Virus record (IMG/VR): IMGVR_UViG_3300038465_000055
Coordinates: 1-64,000 of that record
Origin: a virus
DNA length: 64,000 bases
Strand: one strand, 5' to 3'
The notes under the pieces were generated by a model. It made no database searches, was not told the origin of the DNA, and saw only the letters and a program-made list of their open reading frames with translations. The position numbers and the translations under genes were made by a program. Positions 15,447 through 23,293 of this stretch are shown one piece after another (the first letter of the stretch is position 1; each line of letters begins with the position of its first letter).

Positions 15447-16253
15447 TCAGCGCGCAGTGCGGCCCTTGGCCATAAAGGGGATTACAGCCGTGACGCCGAC
15501 GAACAGCAGCATCAGGATAGCCTGTATCCACCCGATCACGTCACTGCGGCCTGATCCGACGCTAGAATTATCCGCCTGCGCTCGGCTTAACTTTTGCACC
15601 TCACCAATAAGCGAAGCGAGCGCCGGATCTTGAAATTTCTGTTTGCCAAGACCTTCAGCTCCGGTTTGTTCAAGCGCTGTTAGTCGTGTGCCAATAACTC
15701 CAAATTGTGCTTGGATACCAGCAAAACTGTTCTGCAAATTCCTAGCCTGTTCATCCGCGGTGTTCTTCACAAGCGTTCGCACATCGTCCGCTGATTTTGT
15801 GACCTGAGCGCTCAACACCAACGCGGCGTCGTCGCCCTTCTTCGCCAGCGCCGCAGCCGTTGCGTTTGCGCGCTCGCTGGCGACCGAAACGTTGTTGGTG
15901 TCAACAATACGGATGGCATCCAGCCTGTTGGCTTCCGCTTTGCGCAGCTTGTCTTCGTAGTCAGCTCGCAATGAGGAATTTTCTTTCAGGCTGTTATATC
16001 GCAACTCCTCCAGCGAGGCTTGTGCTACTCTCAAATCGTCCTGCCGCTTGACCGTAAGATCCAGAACATCGTCAATCCGCTTGACGGCGGCTAACACCAG
16101 ATCGAGAACATTCTTGGTGGGATCAATAGCGGAATTGCCTCTGGAATCTACCGGCTGGCCGGGCTTGGACGGCGCTATAGCCGCATCCTGTGCCGACACT
16201 GGCGAAGAAAGCATCGCCATGAAGGTCAATGCTGCTAGAGCCGCCTTTAACAT
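15447..16253 (-). CDS. exported coiled-coil protein with C-terminal membrane segment
   Basis: 268 residues. A signal peptide (MLKAALAALTFMAMLSSPVSA, cut before QDAA) and a C-terminal membrane segment (GWIQAILMLLFVGVTAVIPF, followed by basic residues) bracket a long periplasmic coiled coil containing EDKLRKAEANRLDAIRIVD and later SERANATAAALA. The topology suits a protein spanning from the inner membrane into the periplasm. It lies at the end of the lysis region, so a spanin-like or infection-exclusion role is conceivable; I cannot prove either. Similar proteins are common in Hyphomicrobiales phages and lack a described function. Confidence 0.65.
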   Translation of the reverse strand: MLKAALAALTFMAMLSSPVSAQDAAIAPSKPGQPVDSRGNSAIDPTKNVLDLVLAAVKRIDDVLDLTVKRQDDLRVAQASLEELRYNSLKENSSLRADYEDKLRKAEANRLDAIRIVDTNNVSVASERANATAAALAKKGDDAALVLSAQVTKSADDVRTLVKNTADEQARNLQNSFAGIQAQFGVIGTRLTALEQTGAEGLGKQKFQDPALASLIGEVQKLSRAQADNSSVGSGRSDVIGWIQAILMLLFVGVTAVIPFMAKGRTAR

Positions 16254-16263
16254 TTGTCTTTTT

Positions 16264-16638
16264 TCACCCCCGGCCGAGATAGGACTCTATCAAATGGCCA
16301 GCGAAACCTACCACAGTTCCGACCGCAAGAATGAAGGCCCAGAATAATTTGCTGGCCCACATCACACCGCCTCTGCGAGCGATATCGGTATTATACGCCG
16401 AGATCGTCGGCATGACATTATCGTCGAGATCATTTTTTAATTCTGCGACGTCTTGAATGGCACCGTCGATCTTGCTGGCCATCTGCCCTACTTGTGCTGA
16501 CAGGCCCTCAAAACGTTCGTAAAGTGCCTTGCGTGATGCTGCCGCCGCGGTCTCCTGAGACTTCCATTGATCAGCCATGCCACGCACCGTGCCCTCAAGG
16601 TCACCTAGCGCTCGAATAAGTGAGTTAGGAGTCGCCAT
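16264..16638 (-). CDS. DUF1515-like membrane protein
   Basis: 124 residues. The N-terminal 85 residues are coiled coil (LEGTVRGMADQWKSQETAAA, then KNDLDDNVMPTI). One membrane segment follows near the end (LFWAFILAVGTVVGFAGHLI). This matches the DUF1515 layout found beside lysis genes in Hyphomicrobiales phages. A holin-associated or anti-holin role is possible from context. The ribosome site (GGGGAAAAG) begins right after the inverted repeat at 16657-16685. Confidence 0.65.
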   Translation of the reverse strand: MATPNSLIRALGDLEGTVRGMADQWKSQETAAAASRKALYERFEGLSAQVGQMASKIDGAIQDVAELKNDLDDNVMPTISAYNTDIARRGGVMWASKLFWAFILAVGTVVGFAGHLIESYLGRG

Positions 16639-16656
16639 CGGTTTGTGCTTTTCCCC

Positions 16657-16685
16657 AGCCCGAAGGCGTCTATCACCTTCGGGCT
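16657..16685. repeat. 10-bp inverted repeat between two lysis-region genes
   Basis: AGCCCGAAGG (16657-16666) and CCTTCGGGCT (16676-16685) are perfect inverted copies with a 9-base loop. Read leftward, the stem ends at the ribosome site of the next gene and has no T-run, so it could terminate weakly or limit translation. Read rightward, it is followed by GCTTACCGTTTT. Confidence 0.5.
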
Positions 16686-16704
16686 GCTTACCGTTTTCTC
16701 CTAA

Positions 16705-17517
16705 TCAGAATGCTACCATAACGCCAGCAATATATTTGGTGCCAAGGACTGCCTTAACCTGCGCTGGACCGCCGGTGACGGCACCATTTCCCTGAAACAC
16801 GGTTTCGATGTACTCGCGGATGGCGGAGCCATTGCTCAATTGCTCCATCAAGTCGATCTCGATCTTGGGCGACCAAAGCTCCACCTTGTTCGATCCTGCA
16901 CCGAGATAAGCAATCGTCACGTCATCCATGCGGACGCCAGCGCCGAAGCCTGCTTGGATGTTGGTCGCTGCGATTCCTGTCGGCAGGAGAGGAAACGGCG
17001 CGATCGAGCTGAAGGGATTGGGAAGATTCAGCAGCCCGAATGTGCTCTGGATCAGCGACACTGGCATCCATACGAGGCCAGTGGCCTCTGCGGAAAGCGG
17101 ACCGGCAACTGAGAAGCCTTGGTTGGCGCCATTGAAGTTGGTCGCAGATACCTTGCCTTCAACGGCGTAGGCGAGCAGGCTGGATCTGCTGCCCCACGCA
17201 TAGCCCACGGCGGCGCCGATACCCGCGGTTGTCGTGGTCAAGCTTGCGGAGTTGACGCCCGGTACTGTGGCGTTAACCGGACCACCGCCGGCCTCGGTGA
17301 ACAAGCCGACATAAAGACCGGAGCTGCCATAGGGATATCCGGTAAGCCAAGATGGCCCAATGGCTGATGGCGCCTTCGTATAGAGCACAGGCGATGGAGC
17401 AACTACCGCCTGAGGTAACGGAGCGGCGACGGCAGCACCCGGCCCCGGAGAGTTCTGGGCCATCGCAGAAGTCGAAAACAACGCTGCGATCGCCGTCGCA
17501 AGTAATAGCTTCTTCAT
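16705..17517 (-). CDS. outer-membrane beta-barrel-like protein
   Basis: 270 residues with a clear Sec signal peptide (MKKLLLATAIAALFSTSAMA, then QNSPG). The mature part is Gly/Ala/aromatic-rich with alternating strands (GLYVGLFTEAGGG, GIGAAVGYAWG, NIQAGFGAGVRM) and ends in VAGVMVAF-like sequence with a terminal Phe, as barrel proteins do. It resembles small porin-like proteins of Bradyrhizobium-type bacteria more than phage proteins. A 122-bp gap upstream holds a 13-bp palindrome (CTATCAGCGATAG) and room for its own promoter. It is probably a moron altering the host surface, for example to block superinfection; that role is inference. Confidence 0.65.
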   Translation of the reverse strand: MKKLLLATAIAALFSTSAMAQNSPGPGAAVAAPLPQAVVAPSPVLYTKAPSAIGPSWLTGYPYGSSGLYVGLFTEAGGGPVNATVPGVNSASLTTTTAGIGAAVGYAWGSRSSLLAYAVEGKVSATNFNGANQGFSVAGPLSAEATGLVWMPVSLIQSTFGLLNLPNPFSSIAPFPLLPTGIAATNIQAGFGAGVRMDDVTIAYLGAGSNKVELWSPKIEIDLMEQLSNGSAIREYIETVFQGNGAVTGGPAQVKAVLGTKYIAGVMVAF

Positions 17518-17639
17518 GGTGAAAATCCCCTTTGGTTGCGGAGATCAGAAACTACGCCAGCGCTCTATCAGCGATAGGACGATTTACTAAGCAGACTGAC
17601 GAATTAAGTTAGCTGTGACTTATCCGCAACAAGAGAATA

Positions 17640-18029
17640 TCAGGCAGCCTTCGTCGCATCGGCGGCCATCAGGCTTATGGCCTTCGTCGCATCGGCGGCC
17701 ATCACGTCTGGATGCGTGATCGTCACGACAGCTTTGGCCGTGTCCGCGGCTCCCGTAACAGATGCCGGTTGCATCTTCTTTGCGATCTCAATCGCCGCGG
17801 CCTGCGTCGCGGTATCCGTCAGCTTCTTGAGATACGCTTCTGCTTGCACGTGTCCGTCTTGTACCCACCACGACCAGAACGCTCCACCGGCCGCGACCGC
17901 AGCTCCAGAGAATGCTTCGAGGCCGGGACCGGCCGAGATAAGACCATGGGTAACAAGAGCACCACCCGCGACCTTCAAGACGCTGGTGAACATCAGAGTG
18001 ACGAACGGTTTGATGGCATCCCAATTCAT
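17640..18029 (-). CDS. holin (Pam3 gp28-like) with repeated tail
   Basis: 129 residues from ATG 18029 (MNWDAIKPF), with GGGGAG upstream; the open frame extends further but without a site. The N-terminal half has two hydrophobic segments (VTLMFTSVLKVAGGALVTHG and GAAVAAGGAFWSWWV) in the layout of small phage holins of the Pam3-gp28 kind. The C-terminal half is a helical Ala/Lys-rich extension ending in two copies of an 11-residue unit (MAADATKA...), encoded by a 25-bp direct DNA repeat. It lies between the OMP-like gene and the NlpC/P60-like gene. Confidence 0.65.
   Translation of the reverse strand: MNWDAIKPFVTLMFTSVLKVAGGALVTHGLISAGPGLEAFSGAAVAAGGAFWSWWVQDGHVQAEAYLKKLTDTATQAAAIEIAKKMQPASVTGAADTAKAVVTITHPDVMAADATKAISLMAADATKAA
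17647..17704. repeat. 25-bp direct repeat in holin 3' end
   Basis: Bases 17647-17671 and 17680-17704 are identical (25 bp, period 33). The period is a multiple of three, so the holin frame is kept and the protein ends in two copies of an 11-residue unit. Copy number could vary by slippage. Confidence 0.85.
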
Positions 18030-18553
18030 GATGAAGACTCCCCTGTGTGTGAAATTTCGACATGCGTGCTGAGAATGAGGAACAGCATTAGCGGACTCCA
18101 GCGATGGAATGGCACAACTGTGGGCCATTTGAAATAGGGGAACGGGTTTGTCCGCAACGCCCAACCCATTTCAGCCGAACAGATCAGATTGCCTATTGTG
18201 TGCAGGTTCAAGGCCGGATCGACAAAATTGATGATTGACTTGATATCGTAGGGTGCTCCGACTCGCTTATCGATGTGATCATAGAAGCAGTTTTGCTGAT
18301 CGATCGTGCATGGCAGATCCACAAATTTCTGAGACATTGATCCATCAGGCAGTTTCATCAGGCTTGCTATATCGTACCCCGCCGGTCGCTTCTTCATGCC
18401 GCCGTCCGCGTGCTGCCCGATCCACCATTGCTTGTCGAGAGAAACGCATTCGCAATGGCTAGGGACGAAAGGCATCGCGAGTCCCGCCTGAAATCTGATG
18501 TCGGCTGATATCAAATCGTTCTCGGTAACAAATCTGAGTGTTATGGCCGGCAC
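18026..18553 (-). CDS. NlpC/P60 or YiiX-like cysteine hydrolase
   Basis: 175 residues from GTG 18553, preceded by AAGGG. The order FVPSHCECVSLDKQWWIGQH, then CFYDHIDKRVGAPYDIKSI, then NLICSAEMGWALR follows the permuted NlpC/P60 pattern: an early SHC/SHVE strand, GxPYD helix and (I/F)CSAE with the likely catalytic Cys. Such phage proteins cleave cell-wall peptide or amide bonds. It lies beside holin and endolysin genes, so peptidoglycan or lipoprotein hydrolysis during lysis is likely. Confidence 0.65.
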   Translation of the reverse strand: MPAITLRFVTENDLISADIRFQAGLAMPFVPSHCECVSLDKQWWIGQHADGGMKKRPAGYDIASLMKLPDGSMSQKFVDLPCTIDQQNCFYDHIDKRVGAPYDIKSIINFVDPALNLHTIGNLICSAEMGWALRTNPFPYFKWPTVVPFHRWSPLMLFLILSTHVEISHTGESSS

Positions 18554-18556
18554 AGT

Positions 18557-18742
18557 TTATCCCTTAAGTTTTTCTGCCGCGACCTTTCTGGCGCTCGCTT
18601 GTAAGGCAATCAACAGATCGAAATCCAGCGCCAGCCGCTTTTCCTGCTCGGCGCCCTTCAGCGACGTTGCATTGATGAGCTGACCGGTATGAAGGCTGAC
18701 GAGAGCCGCTTTCAGGATCTCCTCATACTCTTCGAGCGTCAC
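18557..18742 (-). CDS. small helical protein of the lysis region
   Basis: 61 residues from GTG 18742, overlapping the upstream stop by 4 bp (GTGA). Entirely helical and charged (MTLEEYEEILKAALVSLHTG). No family recognised. Confidence 0.6.
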   Translation of the reverse strand: MTLEEYEEILKAALVSLHTGQLINATSLKGAEQEKRLALDFDLLIALQASARKVAAEKLKG

Positions 18743-18996
18743 GGCGACTTCACTTTCTGCTCGATCAGCATGGCGATGGTTTCGACGACCGGAAGCACCT
18801 GAATGGCATCTGGATACATTTTCTTGAGGATCGGAATGGCCCTCGCGATAAGCGGCTTCATCTCCTCCGCGATCGGCTTCAGCTCCTCCCAGCCTGCCAT
18901 TAGTCGGCTGAATTCCGGTTGATCCGAATTGAGCGCTTCGATAGTTGCTTCAGGAACGCCCAAGACTGTTAGGCCAATATCGATGATCGTGCTCAT
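18739..18996 (-). CDS. small hypothetical protein of the lysis region
   Basis: 85 residues, coupled by ATGA to the endolysin gene. Helical, with amphipathic segments (LMAGWEELKPIAEEMKPLIA) and two weakly hydrophobic ends. It is not a clear membrane protein. Function unknown. Confidence 0.6.
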   Translation of the reverse strand: MSTIIDIGLTVLGVPEATIEALNSDQPEFSRLMAGWEELKPIAEEMKPLIARAIPILKKMYPDAIQVLPVVETIAMLIEQKVKSP

Positions 18997-19688
18997 GACA
19001 CAAGCACCGGAGTTGCAACGGTCGGTACCGAAACTGTAGGCATCGAAACCGTAAGACCCTCGATCTGGATCGAGCTGTCGATCGCCATCATCATAGAGAG
19101 CAGCGGCGCCGTTCCCTCCTGCACGTCGATATATTTGGCGTTGTACACGTGATCTCGAACGTACTTTCCGGAAATATAAACGTCACTTCCGGACCACACG
19201 TAGGCCGAGGGAACGCCCATCGCGGCATATCCGAGCCCGTTGAACTCCTCCCAGAGAGTGAGAACACCGCCGATCGTCCAAAGGGGCCACTTCGCTGCAT
19301 AGGGCGCCGAGTTGATCAGGACATCGACGCAGCACCGAGTCCAAGCATCGTGGCCGGGCGTGACATCGCCTTCATGCGCGAGATAAGGCCCCATGTTAGC
19401 CGGGACATTGTGCGAGCGCTGGTTGAGCGGATCACCCTGTCCGAGCTGCTTATCCCAATGCGGAGGCCCGCTATACTCGCGCTCCGATGCGATCGCGATA
19501 AACCACCACGGCACCGGCTGCATCTTCTGTTCGATCAGCCGATCGGTAACGCCCTGATAGCGCGCCTTCGAAACCGGATCACATAGCCGCATCGCGGACT
19601 TGTGGAAGGCCGGAAGTTTGTCGGCCTTGACGTGCATGTTCACCCAGCGATGCGCGTTGACGGCTTCGAGCGCTACAATGTTGACCAT
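18993..19688 (-). CDS. endolysin (lysozyme-like)
   Basis: 231 residues from ATG 19688, preceded by AAGGGAG; an in-frame start at 19727 has no site. The stretch PWWFIAIASEREYSG carries a likely catalytic Glu. LGQGDPLNQRSHNVP, then WTRCCVDVL, then LTLWEEFNGLGYAAMGVPSA and YVWSGSDVYISGKYV follow the pattern of the phage lysozyme family in which Ser-x-Glu precedes GDPL. The C-terminus has three short repeats (VSMPTV, VSVPTV, VATPVL). No signal peptide is seen, so release probably depends on the holin encoded downstream. Confidence 0.75.
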   Translation of the reverse strand: MVNIVALEAVNAHRWVNMHVKADKLPAFHKSAMRLCDPVSKARYQGVTDRLIEQKMQPVPWWFIAIASEREYSGPPHWDKQLGQGDPLNQRSHNVPANMGPYLAHEGDVTPGHDAWTRCCVDVLINSAPYAAKWPLWTIGGVLTLWEEFNGLGYAAMGVPSAYVWSGSDVYISGKYVRDHVYNAKYIDVQEGTAPLLSMMMAIDSSIQIEGLTVSMPTVSVPTVATPVLVS

Positions 19689-19707
19689 GACGATATCTCC
19701 CTTCCTT

Positions 19708-22110
19708 TTATTGCCTCGTGGCAACATCTAACTGCATGACCCCGACACCTCCATTGTATCCAGTGCCAAAATTATTAGCATTTTCTTCTGTGGCTGAAAC
19801 AAAGTGAAACCCAGAGACCGCTGGATAGTTGGCAATTGAGATTGGGCTCGCAAAAAAAGAATTTGCAGTAGCCGTTTCCATCAGAGCACGAGCATCAAAA
19901 CAAGTCGTTCCGTCAAGGCATGTACCTGTGACAGAACCAGACCCCGCCGAAGCGGATGTAAATGCCTGCACCTGATAGCTTGCCGTAAAACCATTCAGGG
20001 GAAGTCCAACGACAAACGATGCCCTGTTATTGACTGAGTTGTCGGCCGCACGGACCGCGCTCGCTCCGGATTGCAACCATACACTCACAGTGTCGGTGAC
20101 CGTCGTTTTGACGTCGACTTGGTTGTACATATTCCAGACACCGAACATCGCAGCGCCGCCACCGCCTGCAGCGCTACCCCAAACATAACTTATCGAACCA
20201 TTTGCAATGGCATACACGGTGCCGAGATACGTGGCTTGGTTCGCAGCGACCGAACCATAGTTCGTCGATCCGTTGAAGCAATTCGCCAGCGCATTCTTGT
20301 TTGTTGGATATGGCCGCGTGATCTGATCGATGACGGTGTAGCCGGTGCCGCGCGACGTATTCGATCCTCCGGTATCGGCCGCCCAGCCGCCGCCGCCGCC
20401 GCCAGCAGTTGACATCGCCAAGCAAATCCTGTTGGCGCCACCATGCACCCACCAAACGTCATAGACCTGAGATCCGACGACCTGACCTGCGCTCGCCGCT
20501 GCGACCATCGCATCGATAACCTCGCATGAGGCGACCGTGTCGATCAGATCAAGCGTGCCATTGAAATACGGGACTCCGCCGCCCACCGCGCAATCATATC
20601 GCAGCGTCGTCTGGTTCGCGCACGACGACCCGCCGCAAGACGTTGCGAGCATGACCGGGGTATTAGCGGCCAGCGTGATGCGACCCTGCGGCGCGATGAC
20701 GGCGCCCGCAACCGTGCATGTTCCGGTGCTTGTAATGCTGCACGTTCCAGAGACAGCTATTCCAGATCCCGCCGCGATAATAACGTTGGTCACCGTTCCA
20801 GTGCCGCCCGCCGTCAGCCAAGCCGGCACGCCGGTCGGCCCTTCGGAAAATACCTGCGTGCCGCTATTGTTACCGGCCAGCGTCGTCCAGATGGTGCCGT
20901 TCCAGAAAGCGAAGTCGCCAACTCGAGTCGGAACAGGCATCAATGCCGTGATCGCAGCCGGCGCCCCGCTCTGACCCGTACCGCCATTTGCGATCGGCGC
21001 AATACCCGTCACGCCTCCGTTGCCGCTGGCGCCTAGATTTATCGCCGACAGCCACGAACCCGAGATCGTCCCAGAGTTGATGGCCGAGCCCGCGATCGAT
21101 GGCGTACCGCCGAGCGCATAAGTTCCGGTGATCGTGCCTGTGATCGCCGGCCCGGTGCCAAACGTGACAGTCGAATTGAATATAGCGCCGCCTGTGACAG
21201 CCAGAAAAAAACCGCCGATGGTCGCGCCGCCCAAAGCCAGCGACGTTCCCGCTGCCACACCGAGCGACGGCGTCGTCAAGGCCATATTGGTGGCGGCGAT
21301 CCCGCTGGGTAGCGTTGCGGAGAATGACGGAACGTTCGATCCGTTCGTCACCAACACCGAATTAGCAGCGAGCGCTGCCGCCGTCATGGTTCCACCGTTC
21401 GTCGAATTGTACGGAACGCCAGTGCCGCCGCTTATGGTCGTGGTTCCATAGGTGATGCCGGTAGCTGGCGCCACGATCGAGCACGTGCTTCCGAGGGCGC
21501 ATGGGATGCCGTTCACGGTCGTGAGGGCAACCGCTCCATTCACATAGTAGTTTCCGCTGACATTGATGGTGCCCGCGCCGGTCAGCGTTCCCATCGTCGT
21601 GCCGACCGTTACGCTGCCGTCTTGCTCGACCCCAAACCTGTCCGTCAACGTCGCGCTGCCATTCGGCGTAACGCCAAAGCGCAAATAGGTTCCATTCTGG
21701 CCCACGCTCCAATTCTGTGCCGCGTAGGTTCTGATCGCCGCCTGCGGGCCGACCACTCCGGTTCCGTTATAGCCGAACGCATTCAACGAACAGACTTCAT
21801 CCGCGGACTGCAACGTTGTCGGCGCCGCTTCCGTGCCATCCCAGCGCACGCAACTATAGCGCGGTACGCTAGCGTAGGCGTCCAGCTCCGTCCTTACCGT
21901 CGTTCCAGCAGCTCCGACAATCTGCAAACCGCTGCCAGCCAAAAAAGCCGGCGTCGTCTGCGAGGCGTTTAGATTGATGATCTGGGGAGAAAGAAACGTG
22001 TTGATCGCGGTCGTGAATGCGCAGTTGACGCACGAAGGCGGACTTGGCTGCGCCGCTGCACCGACAACAGAAACAGCCAGAGCGAATAGTGCCGCGATAA
22101 AACTGCGCAT
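19708..22110 (-). CDS. signal-peptide-bearing large fibre-like protein
   Basis: About 800 residues from ATG 22110 (MRSFIAALFALAVSVVG), with AGAGAG upstream; the longer frame to 22206 lacks a site. A Sec-type signal peptide ends at AAA before QPSPP. The body is Gly/Ser/Thr-rich with repeated collar-like beta segments such as TLTGAGTINVSGNYYVNG and later TLPSGIAATNMALTTPSLG. The C-terminal 300 residues have several cysteine pairs (ATSCGGSSCANQ) and no recognised domain. Position after the tail-fibre genes suggests a fibre or surface appendage. A signal peptide on such a protein is unusual. Confidence 0.65.
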   Translation of the reverse strand: MRSFIAALFALAVSVVGAAAQPSPPSCVNCAFTTAINTFLSPQIINLNASQTTPAFLAGSGLQIVGAAGTTVRTELDAYASVPRYSCVRWDGTEAAPTTLQSADEVCSLNAFGYNGTGVVGPQAAIRTYAAQNWSVGQNGTYLRFGVTPNGSATLTDRFGVEQDGSVTVGTTMGTLTGAGTINVSGNYYVNGAVALTTVNGIPCALGSTCSIVAPATGITYGTTTISGGTGVPYNSTNGGTMTAAALAANSVLVTNGSNVPSFSATLPSGIAATNMALTTPSLGVAAGTSLALGGATIGGFFLAVTGGAIFNSTVTFGTGPAITGTITGTYALGGTPSIAGSAINSGTISGSWLSAINLGASGNGGVTGIAPIANGGTGQSGAPAAITALMPVPTRVGDFAFWNGTIWTTLAGNNSGTQVFSEGPTGVPAWLTAGGTGTVTNVIIAAGSGIAVSGTCSITSTGTCTVAGAVIAPQGRITLAANTPVMLATSCGGSSCANQTTLRYDCAVGGGVPYFNGTLDLIDTVASCEVIDAMVAAASAGQVVGSQVYDVWWVHGGANRICLAMSTAGGGGGGWAADTGGSNTSRGTGYTVIDQITRPYPTNKNALANCFNGSTNYGSVAANQATYLGTVYAIANGSISYVWGSAAGGGGAAMFGVWNMYNQVDVKTTVTDTVSVWLQSGASAVRAADNSVNNRASFVVGLPLNGFTASYQVQAFTSASAGSGSVTGTCLDGTTCFDARALMETATANSFFASPISIANYPAVSGFHFVSATEENANNFGTGYNGGVGVMQLDVATRQ

Positions 22111-22121
22111 GTGATCTCTCT

Positions 22122-22430
22122 TCAAAACCAAACGACAGAAAATTTGTGACCGTTGGAAGCTGCGTTGACCGAGGTTATCGACGTTTGACCGGGAATGATG
22201 GGCCAACTCGCGCCGGGGTATAGCACGAAGGTTGTCCCGTTCCCCACCAAACCCGCCGGATTTACCGGATCGACATACAGATTTTCCGGCGCCCCGAGCC
22301 CCTGATCCGTTGCCGATATCGGATTGGTTATGAATCCGCCATTCGGGGCGCCGGGAATAACCTCGACGGGCGTCCCACCGTTTGTAACCACCGAGGTGAG
22401 ACCCGGTACCGGGGTGACTGCAACGGTCAT
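22122..22430 (-). CDS. standalone copy of the baseplate-protein N-terminal module
   Basis: 102 residues from ATG 22430, preceded by GGGG. Its middle and end (GGFITNPISATDQGL, then ENLYVDPVNPAGLV, then SVNAASNGHKFSVVWF) match the N-terminal 110 residues of the baseplate/tail protein at 24639 (GGIIANPAAARDQGI, YDFINPASLV, NVNAATVGHKFSAII). It is therefore a paralogous free module, probably binding the same partner or forming a small tip or fibre foot. Confidence 0.75.
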   Translation of the reverse strand: MTVAVTPVPGLTSVVTNGGTPVEVIPGAPNGGFITNPISATDQGLGAPENLYVDPVNPAGLVGNGTTFVLYPGASWPIIPGQTSITSVNAASNGHKFSVVWF

Positions 22431-22432
22431 TT

Positions 22433-23278
22433 TTAAGATACCCCTGTGAATGGCGGAATTTTCCAAGCGTCGATGTTTGATTCCGTCAAGTCCTCAATAT
22501 CACTTTGGACCCCAGCGGCCCAGCGCGTAACCGCGTCCATCCCCGCCTTGCTCTGCTTTTGCTGGTTAAGAAATTCGGTATCGGCCGCCGGCCGCTGCGC
22601 AGCCTGAAAGACCACCTGATCAGCGACAGATGCTTGCAGTGGCGCAACGCTGTCTGTGATTACTTTTATTTTTGCCTGCGCCGCAGCGCGATCCGCGTCT
22701 GTCTTGGCCGCCAACATTTGAACCGTTAGATCCTGCAATGGAAGTTGGGCCGTCCTGATTTCCACCATGACAGCTTGCAATCTCTGGCTATCGGATAAAG
22801 CAATATCCCCCTCTCGAATCGTGAGCGCGCGACGTTTCCCCGGAGGTGGCGCAATCTTTTCCATCTCCTGCTGTTCCATGGCCGTTACGGAATTCAGAAG
22901 AACGTTCTTCTTCGATCTTAGGATCTGATCAGCCGTGGGATCGTCGTTCACGACTTCATAGTCAGAGATATATTTTCCATCCTTGCCGAGAACGATGGAC
23001 GCCTCGACATCCTGGGAGCCGATCGGACGTTTTACCGGGGCATGACGCGATAGTTTTTCCTCCTGCCATTTGGCTACAGCATGGCTCAAATCGTTAGAGG
23101 CTGTCTTACTGCTCTTGAATTCCGCCCATGTCGGGCAAGGCTTGACCGGGCCGAGCGCCTTGAGTTCATCCGCCACGATCTTGTTTCGCTCCGCCCACAG
23201 ATTCATTTCATCGACATGGAGCTTGACGGTGTCGTCGAATCCTTCCGGCAATCTTGACTTCAAAATCTGATGCGTCAC
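22433..23278 (-). CDS. helical tail-fibre-region protein
   Basis: 281 residues from GTG 23278, preceded by AAAAGGAA. Mostly helical and charged. A region near residue 100 (DGKYISDYEVVNDDPTADQI) resembles short phage fibre-assembly proteins, and the C-terminal half is a coiled-coil-like helix. Position between two fibre genes suggests a fibre chaperone or connector. No family assigned. Confidence 0.55.
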   Translation of the reverse strand: MTHQILKSRLPEGFDDTVKLHVDEMNLWAERNKIVADELKALGPVKPCPTWAEFKSSKTASNDLSHAVAKWQEEKLSRHAPVKRPIGSQDVEASIVLGKDGKYISDYEVVNDDPTADQILRSKKNVLLNSVTAMEQQEMEKIAPPPGKRRALTIREGDIALSDSQRLQAVMVEIRTAQLPLQDLTVQMLAAKTDADRAAAQAKIKVITDSVAPLQASVADQVVFQAAQRPAADTEFLNQQKQSKAGMDAVTRWAAGVQSDIEDLTESNIDAWKIPPFTGVS

Positions 23279-23293
23279 GACGACATTCCTTTT

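Noticed and set aside
15363-15554. 63-codon + strand frame at the convergent junction
   Set aside because: Overlaps the end of the coiled-coil exported protein in antisense and lacks a ribosome site. The 15334-15446 gap itself only shows a weak 7-bp inverted repeat (15419-15442).
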